A stretch of 16,911 bases of DNA. It comes from an uncultured Selenomonas sp. Lineage in GTDB: Bacteria; Bacillota; Negativicutes; Selenomonadales; Selenomonadaceae. The number at the start of each line of letters is the position of its first letter. Position 1 is the first letter of the stretch. Positions 6,104 through 12,637 of this stretch are shown here, one piece after another. The notes beneath the pieces were generated by a model that saw nothing but the letters and a program-made list of their open reading frames with translations, did not search any database and was not told the origin of the DNA. The DNA lies in assembly GCA_937915915.1 (NCBI GenBank), contig CALGGN010000157.1, forward strand, positions 1 through 16,911, given 5' to 3'. The position numbers and the translations under genes were made by a program.

Positions 6104-7789
6104 CTAGCCCCGCGCCAGCCAGATCTTCTTTCCGCAGAAAGAGATTCCGTACTGCCAAACTTGTGTCACGCCCTCGGCTGCGAACTCCGCAAGATACTGC
6201 TTCCCTGCAATCTGCGAGAGCGCAGCCTGTGCCGCCCGCTCCAGGCCATCTTCCGTCTCCGATACCTTGAACTCCATGACAGCTCCCGGCGCTCCCTCCA
6301 CCTTCGGGAAAATACCGAGGTCGAACCGCCCATAGCCGCTCTCCCGGTTCGACACCACACGATATCTTGGCAAAAGCCATGCCATGAGCCCCAGCATGAA
6401 GCCATGATAAAAAGATTCCTTGTTGCCCGTGTCGTGGAAGCTGGCGATCTGCACCAGATACTTTTCCAAGCCCCTCGCAAATTCCTCCGCCCTGCCCGCA
6501 AGGAGATGTTTCAGGATGATGTGGAGATCCGACAGTTCCAGTTTCCTGCGGTAGCGCTCCATGATCTCCAGCTGGTAGACTGTCCGCACCTCCAAATTGG
6601 GAATGGCCACCTCACAGTAGGGTATCCCGCCATCCGTTTCCACACGCATGGATTTCAGGTAGCCCGTGGTCAAAAGCATGGTGTAGAGGGCATCCTTGCT
6701 CTCGTACAAATCCGAATAGATGACACCCTCCCGGATCCCGACCCCTATCGTTTCTCCGTGCAGCAGCAGAAGAAGCTTTCTCTCGTCCTCCTCGTCCGCA
6801 TGGCGCATGAGATTGGTGACGATGTCGTTGCTGGATGTATTGAGCCAGTACACATTGGCGAAGCAGTCATTGTGGAAGTAGTTCACCACCGACCAAGGGT
6901 TGTAGATTTCTTTGCCGGAAAAGCAATAGCCGTCGTACCACTCCTTGATTTCCCCCAGCTTGTCCGCGTGCCCGACCTCCTTGGCGAAAACCGCCACCTC
7001 CTCCTGCGTGAAGCCGAAGATGTCCGCATAGTTCCCCTGCACCACGGTCGATACCTCGAGATTGTTCAGCGCGGAGAAGATGCTCTCCTTCGCCACCCGC
7101 AATACACCTGTCAGCACAGCAAAATGCAGCGCCGTGTTGTCCTTCACTGCCCGGATCAGGAACGCCCGCATAAAGGAAATCGCCTCGTCGTAATAGCTTT
7201 CCTTCGCCGACCACCCCGCCTGTATGGGGCTGTCGTACTCATCCAGCAGGAGAATCACCTGTTTGCCATGATAGCGGTGGAGGTAGTGAAGCAGTTTCCC
7301 CAGAGAGGACTGCAGCGCATCCTCCGATGCACGCTCATACAGGATGTCCTGAAAGGCATCATAGTCATCGCCTTGAAGAAAGTTCTCCTCCGTCAAGTAG
7401 CGATATTGCCCGTACAACTCGTGCATATTGATCCCGATCTGCGCTACCATGGATTTGTACTTCAGCGGCTTGATGTCCTTCAGGGACAGCATCACCACAG
7501 GCCACTTCCCCTGTTCCCGCAGATACTTCTCACCTGCTTGCCCGATGTACGTGCCCTCAAACAGCTTACGGTTCTCCTCGGCATTTTTCATGCTGAAAAA
7601 ATAGGAGAGCATACTCATCGCCATGGTCTTGCCGAAGCGGCGCGGCCGCGTAATGAGCGTCACCTCGCTATGGTCATCCAGAAATTCCTTGATGAATCGC
7701 GTCTTGTCCACAAAGTAGCACTCTTCCCGAATCCTTTTGAAATCCGATGCCCCCACCGGCAAACGCTTCTTCCATTCCATCGTCTCCAT
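6104..7789 (-). CDS. AAA-ATPase-like protein with C-terminal PD-(D/E)XK nuclease-like domain
   Basis: The 561-residue protein belongs to the common family with an AAA-ATPase-like N-terminus (PF09820 type) and a DUF1703-type nuclease-fold C-terminus. KKRLPVGASDFKRI (7-20) and YFVDKTRFI (25-33) are family hallmarks. TRPRRFGKT (47-55) is the modified Walker A, VILLLDEYDSP (178-188) is Walker B, and LTGVLRVAKES (226-236) is the sensor/arginine region. Near the end GYGRFDLGIF (485-494) and AVMEFKVS (503-510) form a D...ExK nuclease motif (D490, E506, K508). The start is placed at ATG 7789 because AGGAGGT (7797-7803) lies seven bases upstream; the open frame reaches further back to 7840 without support. 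It has its own promoter (7825-7853) and terminator (6000-6036), so it is monocistronic. The cellular role of the family is not established; defence or mobile-element biology is often suspected. Confidence 0.88.
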   Translation of the reverse strand: METMEWKKRLPVGASDFKRIREECYFVDKTRFIKEFLDDHSEVTLITRPRRFGKTMAMSMLSYFFSMKNAEENRKLFEGTYIGQAGEKYLREQGKWPVVMLSLKDIKPLKYKSMVAQIGINMHELYGQYRYLTEENFLQGDDYDAFQDILYERASEDALQSSLGKLLHYLHRYHGKQVILLLDEYDSPIQAGWSAKESYYDEAISFMRAFLIRAVKDNTALHFAVLTGVLRVAKESIFSALNNLEVSTVVQGNYADIFGFTQEEVAVFAKEVGHADKLGEIKEWYDGYCFSGKEIYNPWSVVNYFHNDCFANVYWLNTSSNDIVTNLMRHADEEDERKLLLLLHGETIGVGIREGVIYSDLYESKDALYTMLLTTGYLKSMRVETDGGIPYCEVAIPNLEVRTVYQLEIMERYRRKLELSDLHIILKHLLAGRAEEFARGLEKYLVQIASFHDTGNKESFYHGFMLGLMAWLLPRYRVVSNRESGYGRFDLGIFPKVEGAPGAVMEFKVSETEDGLERAAQAALSQIAGKQYLAEFAAEGVTQVWQYGISFCGKKIWLARG

Positions 7790-7824
7790 CGTCCGCACCT
7801 CCTGCACTTCACGCTCCTGCTTCC

Positions 7825-7853
7825 ATTGTACCGCAAGCAAGCCGCAATCACAA
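7825..7853 (-). promoter_or_regulatory. Promoter of the AAA-ATPase gene
   Basis: Read on the minus strand: TTGTGA (7853-7848), 17-bp spacer, TACAAT (7830-7825). Transcription would begin near 7818, giving a leader of about 29 nt that contains the AGGAGGT site. Confidence 0.65.
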
Positions 7854-7855
7854 GG

Positions 7856-7898
7856 AAAAAGGCTGTTGCATGAAGATTTTCACCTTCATGTGACAGCC
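7856..7898 (-). terminator. Terminator of the SNF2 helicase gene
   Basis: Arms at 7861-7875 and 7884-7898 form a 15-position stem; on the minus strand two central positions mismatch. TTTTT (7860-7856) follows. It lies 12 bases after the helicase stop codon. On the plus strand the same positions pair fully with two wobbles. Confidence 0.75.
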
Positions 7899-7909
7899 TC
7901 GTTCTGCCT

Positions 7910-10900
7910 TTATGTTCCATCCTCAAACAGGCCCCGTATCTCCTCCTCGCTGAGCTTGGAGAGGAAGCTTTCCCCCGGTTCGATCATCTTGTCGATCAGG
8001 GATTTCTTTTTCTGCTGCAGCTCATAGATCTGCTCCTCGATGGTATGCTTCGTGATGAGCTTCAGCACTTGCACGTTCTTCTGCTGCCCGATGCGGTAGG
8101 CACGATCCGTTGCCTGGTCCTCCACGGCAGGATTCCACCATGGATCGTAGTGGATCACCATATCCGCGCCCGTGAGGTTCAGGCCGGTGCCGCCCGCTTT
8201 CAGAGAGATGAGGAAGATCGGCATCGTCCCCTCGTTGAATTTCTTCACGAGGCGGATGCGCTCCAGTGACGGCGTCTGCCCGTCCAGATAGAAATACCTC
8301 ACCTGCATGTCCTGCAAACGCTTTCCTATGTTTTGCAACATGGAAGTAAACTGGGAAAAGAGCAGGATGCGATGCCCGGATGCCACAGCATCCGCCACGA
8401 TTTCCTCCAGCATGTCCAGTTTTCCCGAGCCACCCCCATAGCTTTCCAAAAACAGGGACGGATCGCAGGCGATCTGCCTGAGACGCGTCAGAATCGCAAG
8501 GATCTTGATGCGGCTTTCCCCGAAGCCATGCTTCTGCAGCTCCTGCGCAAACTCCTTCCTGGCCTGCACGAAATACGCCCGATAGACCTTTTCCTGTTCC
8601 TCCGTCATCTCGTTGATGAGACGGCGCTCCACCTTGTCCGGCAGCTCCCGCAGCACGTCCTTTTTGAGCCGCCGCAGGATGAAGGGCGTCACATGGCGCT
8701 TGAGGTCCTTCGTGGCGTGGGCATCCTGCCCGCGGACGATGGGCGTCTCATAACGCTGCTTGAACTTGGCGTGGTTCAGCAGATAGCCCGGCATGAGGAA
8801 GTCAAAGATGGACCACAGCTCCGTGAGGGTATTCTCGATGGGCGTGCCCGTGAGCGCAAAGCAGACGCCCGCGCGGATATGCTTGACCGCCTTTGCCTTC
8901 TGGGTGGAAGGATTCTTGATATGCTGCGCCTCATCCAAGAAACAGTAGGAAAACTGTTTTTTCTCGTAAAGCTCCAAATCCCTTGCAAGCATGTTGTAAG
9001 TGGTGATGGCAAGGTCCGTGTGCCGGTCCAGCTGCTCCAGCGCAGCCGTGCGCTCCTCCTTTGTGCCCGCGATGACGGTGACGGCAAGCTCCGGCGTGAA
9101 GCGCTCCGCCTCATCCGCCCAGTTGTACATCAGGGAGGTCGGCGCGACGACAAGGGCGGGAGCCTTTCTCCCATCCTTCTGCGAAAGCAGGAAGGCCAGC
9201 ACCTGCAGGGTCTTTCCAAGGCCCATGTCATCCGCGAGGATGCCGCCCAGCCCGTAGGATGCAAGAGTGGAAAGCCAGTTGAAGCCCGTCACCTGATAGT
9301 CCCGCAGCACATGGGTGAGCCGTGTGGGAACATCCACCTCTGCCTCTGCGGGATTGCGGAGATTCTTCACCACCGAGCGGAAACGGCTGCTGCGCTCCAG
9401 CCTCAGGCCCTCTTCCTCCCTTGCCAGTGCATCGAGGTACATGGCCTGGGAAAGGGGCATCTCCACCTTTTCCCCGTCCCGGATCGAGCCCTTGCGGATG
9501 CCCGTGCTTTCCACCAGCTCCGCCACCGCCGCAAGCTGCTGCTCCTCCAAGGTCACGAAGGTGCCGTCCTTCAGCCTGTGATAGCGCCTCTTTTTCCGAT
9601 AGGACGCAAGGATATCCAAGATCTCGTCGAAATCGATATCCTCCGCATGCAGGCTGATCTCCAGCAGATTGCTGTCGTTGACGCTCACGCCTGCGGTCAC
9701 GCGGGCCATCTGCTGGACGGGCTTCTTTTGAAAGGCCTCCGTATAAAATACATCCGCCTGCTCCGAAAGCGCCGGCAGACCTTCGGACAGGAACTCATAG
9801 GCCTTTTCCTCGTCCGGCTGCACAAAGCAGTCCTTCCTCTGCTCGAAATCGTAGGCCGAGAAGAGGCCAAGCAGGCGGCGTTCCTTTTCCGTATCCATGA
9901 CCAGGACACGCCCCTCCGTCTTCTCCGGCGCCTTGCCGACCAGCGGATTGTACTCCGTATTCCCATAGCGGAACACCGGACGCGCTTCGATGCCGTCCCC
10001 ATGGTAGTCCAAATAGAACTCCGCCTGCAGGGGCTCCATGATGTACTGGGACTCAAAGGACTCCTCCACATCGACCTCCGCCACCTGTTCCAGCTTCGGC
10101 AGCACAACGTCGAACCATTCCTTCATCCCCTCGGGAGTAACCGCGATTTCCGCATCGCTGCCGAAGGACTGGAACAGACGCATGGAAAGATCCCGTACGG
10201 ACTCCTCCGTTTCATAGATCCTGTCTCCTTGGCAGACATAGCGGTAGACGGTATCCAAAGGATATGCGCCGCCTGTGTCCATGGACAGCAGGCCGCCGCC
10301 CTCAGAGTCCCGCTTGACAGCAACCGAAAGGGCGGGATTCCCCTTCGCCAGGGAAACCTCCCGCGCCGGAAAATCCTCCGTCTGGAACACAAAGGGACGA
10401 TCCCCCATGCATGCAAAAAAAGCCTCCAAATTCCGGGAGGAAAGCACGAACCGCTTCTGTTGGAACGGAGACATCATAAAATAAGACGCACGACGGCCGG
10501 AATTCAACTGGTGCCACGCGTCCCGAAGCATTTGCCAGATCGGCTCGGAAATTTCCGGCTCAAACTGCATCGCTGCGGTATCCACCAGAAGATTTTTCCC
10601 GAACCGCACCTCCTCCTGCCGATCCACGCTCCTGAGAAAGGAGGCCAGATCCTTGAGCACATACATCCTTTCCTCGCCGATCCGGAACTCCAGCCAGAGG
10701 ATTGGTTCGTCATAATAGCTCCAATGGGCAAAGAGCTGCGTCTCAAGCCGCAGCATCTGTGTCTTTGCCCTTGGAATGGAAGGATTGGATCGGAAAAGCT
10801 CCAGCATCCGCGATCCTTTTGCGTATTGCTGTTTCCTCCGTGCCGCTTCCCTCTGGCTGCGCCACGGGTCTTCCATTGCACCGTGTCCCCTGCGCTGGGA

Positions 10901-11173
10901 TGCCTGAACCGCCAGCGCGACAGCAATCACATGTTTGCAGGCGCGGAAGGACTGCCTTGCGGCGGGGCAGTCGCACTCATAGGAAAAAATATCCTCTCCG
11001 CCTCCGCTCAGGGACAGCCGTACGTGATAATCCTGCGTCCCCGCCACGACAGCGCGGTATTCATTTTCCTTGACCTGTTTCAGCTCCGTAACGTGCCCTG
11101 CAGAAAAATATCGCTTTCCACGTCCATAAACCTGCGGATCCGCCAAATCTTCGATGACTCTATTTTTAAGCAA
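7910..11173 (-). CDS. SNF2-family DEAD/DEAH helicase with N-terminal SWIM zinc finger
   Basis: The 1087-residue protein has an N-terminal SWIM finger (C67, C69, C79, H81; YECDCPAAR then ACKH). A long middle region is of the bacterial SNF2-associated type. The two RecA-like lobes of a SNF2 ATPase follow. Lobe 1 has YGLGGILADDMGLGKTLQV (Walker A, around residue 645), a DEAQ box in CFLDEAQHIKNP (around 745) and ALTGTPIENTLTELW. Lobe 2 has ILLFSQFTSML, LKAGGTGLNLTGAD and DPWWNPAVEDQATDRAYRIG (around 1010). Such proteins translocate on double-stranded DNA to remodel protein-DNA complexes; the bacterial role is poorly defined. The start is set at TTG 11173, because AGGAGG (11181-11186) sits seven bases before it; the frame is open to a TTG at 11209 but that lacks a site. 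It begins 41 bases after the DAK2 gene stop, so the two are probably co-transcribed. No missing helicase motif seen. Confidence 0.9.
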   Translation of the reverse strand: MLKNRVIEDLADPQVYGRGKRYFSAGHVTELKQVKENEYRAVVAGTQDYHVRLSLSGGGEDIFSYECDCPAARQSFRACKHVIAVALAVQASQRRGHGAMEDPWRSQREAARRKQQYAKGSRMLELFRSNPSIPRAKTQMLRLETQLFAHWSYYDEPILWLEFRIGEERMYVLKDLASFLRSVDRQEEVRFGKNLLVDTAAMQFEPEISEPIWQMLRDAWHQLNSGRRASYFMMSPFQQKRFVLSSRNLEAFFACMGDRPFVFQTEDFPAREVSLAKGNPALSVAVKRDSEGGGLLSMDTGGAYPLDTVYRYVCQGDRIYETEESVRDLSMRLFQSFGSDAEIAVTPEGMKEWFDVVLPKLEQVAEVDVEESFESQYIMEPLQAEFYLDYHGDGIEARPVFRYGNTEYNPLVGKAPEKTEGRVLVMDTEKERRLLGLFSAYDFEQRKDCFVQPDEEKAYEFLSEGLPALSEQADVFYTEAFQKKPVQQMARVTAGVSVNDSNLLEISLHAEDIDFDEILDILASYRKKRRYHRLKDGTFVTLEEQQLAAVAELVESTGIRKGSIRDGEKVEMPLSQAMYLDALAREEEGLRLERSSRFRSVVKNLRNPAEAEVDVPTRLTHVLRDYQVTGFNWLSTLASYGLGGILADDMGLGKTLQVLAFLLSQKDGRKAPALVVAPTSLMYNWADEAERFTPELAVTVIAGTKEERTAALEQLDRHTDLAITTYNMLARDLELYEKKQFSYCFLDEAQHIKNPSTQKAKAVKHIRAGVCFALTGTPIENTLTELWSIFDFLMPGYLLNHAKFKQRYETPIVRGQDAHATKDLKRHVTPFILRRLKKDVLRELPDKVERRLINEMTEEQEKVYRAYFVQARKEFAQELQKHGFGESRIKILAILTRLRQIACDPSLFLESYGGGSGKLDMLEEIVADAVASGHRILLFSQFTSMLQNIGKRLQDMQVRYFYLDGQTPSLERIRLVKKFNEGTMPIFLISLKAGGTGLNLTGADMVIHYDPWWNPAVEDQATDRAYRIGQQKNVQVLKLITKHTIEEQIYELQQKKKSLIDKMIEPGESFLSKLSEEEIRGLFEDGT

Positions 11174-11214
11174 ACGTTTTCCTCCTACCGTCCCCACACG
11201 AATCCCCAATGAAT

Positions 11215-12471
11215 CTACCGCGCCTGTTCCACGGCTTCCTTCATCGCCTTTGCATTCTCCGCTGCCGTACGCTCCGCGGAGAATGCCCGCAGTGCCGTCT
11301 CTGCCAGCGCGGGCGTTTCCGCCAGCACCAGCTCCACGCGGTCGCCCAGCAGCCGCTTCACCTGGCGAAATACCAATCCATAATCGCGGCTCGATGAAAC
11401 CAGCACATAGGAAGAAGCAAAATCGCTGTGAGCGGCGCTCACGAGCTCCGCCACGGAGGGGCAGGATGTCTCCCTGCCGGACACCAGGATCGACGCTCCC
11501 GCGTCCTGCATTCTCTGGGCCTCTTCTTCGTCCGCCGCCACCGTCAGGGCCGCCACCTGCGTCAGCGCGTCATGCGCCCGCAGGACATGCGTCTCGCTCA
11601 TATTGGTGATGCGCACATCCCTGAGGGGACCCCATCCAATGGCCTGCTCCATGACCTTTCCCACTTGGTTCGTGTGCAGGTGGATATCCACCGCGGAATG
11701 GTGGTACTCCACCAGAGCAAAATTTCCGAATTCCTTCAGCTGTTTTTCGATATCCGCCACATTTGCCTTCTGGTTTTTTACGGTCAATGTGATACAATAG
11801 GGACGTACCGCATCTTTTCGCGGATCGGGCATATCGCTCTTGGCCTCCAGCCCGAGGGAAAGGCTGACGGCAGGAGATACGAAATTCCCGTCCAGACCTT
11901 TGAGGCATCCCGAAAGGAAGCTGACCATGATATGGGCGCCGGCCTCATCCCCGCAGCCTGTTTTCTCGATGGCATCCCGCCCTGCGCCGATGGCTGCCGT
12001 CAACAACTCAGAAATCGGCACGTTCGCGCGAACCGCATGATATGCCCCTTTGGCAACGGCCTTCGCCACCTTGATGAATGCGCTTTCCTTCCCATTCGGG
12101 ATCACGCGCTGGGCATAGAGTATCCCATACTGGAACGCCTTGCCGAATTCCGAGCTCGTTGCATGGTACTTGCCGGAAAGCCCCTTGTCCAGCCCCCGGA
12201 ACATCTGCGCCAGCACCACGCCTGCATTCCCGCGGGCGCCAAAGACAGCCGCCGCGGAAACACGGCGCGCAAGACCGCCGATGCTCTCATCCTTCACATC
12301 GTAGAGCGGCATGACCGCGGCTCCCATCGTGCGCAGCACATGCGTGCCGGGCAGATGCCCGCCGCCCTTCCTTGCGTTCACGTTTTCATATTCCAGCAGC
12401 AGCTCACTGTAGGCTCCCGCCACCATGCGCTTGAAATCGCCGCCTGTGATTACTTCCCTGTTTCCTGTCAT
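11215..12471 (-). CDS. DAK2-domain (FakA/YloV-like) protein with degenerate metal-binding motif
   Basis: The 418-residue protein resembles fatty-acid kinase subunit FakA and other DAK2 proteins. ITGGDFKRMVAGAY (8-21) is the typical opening, GARGNAGVVLAQMFRGLDKG (78-97) is the most conserved DAK2 block, and GCGDEAGAHIM lies in the region where relatives bind and turn over ATP. The C-terminal part (DYGLVFRQVKRLLGD and after) resembles the end of FakA. The expected PDGDTGTN segment, whose aspartates bind the metal ions for ATP, is replaced by KGGGHLPGTH (35-44), so normal kinase activity is doubtful. It is also shorter than typical FakA (about 550). The start at ATG 12471 matches the family start and has TAGGTG upstream; the frame stays open to 12591 but the extra part reads as promoter-like, AT-rich DNA. 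It heads a likely operon with the SNF2 gene. Confidence 0.82.
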   Translation of the reverse strand: MTGNREVITGGDFKRMVAGAYSELLLEYENVNARKGGGHLPGTHVLRTMGAAVMPLYDVKDESIGGLARRVSAAAVFGARGNAGVVLAQMFRGLDKGLSGKYHATSSEFGKAFQYGILYAQRVIPNGKESAFIKVAKAVAKGAYHAVRANVPISELLTAAIGAGRDAIEKTGCGDEAGAHIMVSFLSGCLKGLDGNFVSPAVSLSLGLEAKSDMPDPRKDAVRPYCITLTVKNQKANVADIEKQLKEFGNFALVEYHHSAVDIHLHTNQVGKVMEQAIGWGPLRDVRITNMSETHVLRAHDALTQVAALTVAADEEEAQRMQDAGASILVSGRETSCPSVAELVSAAHSDFASSYVLVSSSRDYGLVFRQVKRLLGDRVELVLAETPALAETALRAFSAERTAAENAKAMKEAVEQAR

Positions 12472-12637
12472 CTTAACACCTACTTCCAGAACTTCACGCG
12501 ATTGGACGAATATTTTTTTTTCAGAACAGGATTCTATTATACTATTCGCGAAATAATACAAATAACCTTTTTTCATTTTCAGGAACCGCAAAGAAATTCA
12601 GAGTACTTTCTTCCGGCTTCCGGATAAGGAGAACAAT
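12472..12637. promoter_or_regulatory. Divergent intergenic region between the DAK2 and FtsA-like genes
   Basis: This AT-rich stretch separates the two divergent genes. A TATAAT -10 hexamer for the DAK2 gene reads on the minus strand at 12541-12536, but its -35 region (TATTTG or TTTGTA) is weak. For the plus strand TATTAT (12535-12540) or TATACT (12538-12543) could be the -10, without a good -35. An 8-bp palindrome TTCGCGAA lies at 12545-12552. AAGGAG (12626-12631) is the ribosome site for the gene at 12638. Confidence 0.4.

Noticed and set aside
6092..7873. Long plus-strand open frame opposite the AAA-ATPase gene
   Set aside because: The minus strand carries recognisable Walker and nuclease motifs, a ribosome site, a promoter and a terminator. 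The plus frame has no family motif and arises from the GC-rich codon pattern.
11174..11209. Upstream extension of the SNF2 protein to TTG 11209
   Set aside because: The AGGAGG site lies inside this stretch and fits TTG 11173 at a seven-base spacing; nothing supports the earlier TTG.
8333..11212. 959-codon plus-strand open frame opposite the SNF2 gene
   Set aside because: It is the mirror of a clear SNF2 helicase. Its translation is rich in His, Leu, Arg and Gln with no domain, and it has no ribosome site.
12472..12591. N-terminal extension of the DAK2 protein to 12591
   Set aside because: The extra 40 residues overlap a TATAAT box and poly-T tract, and the family start matches ATG 12471.
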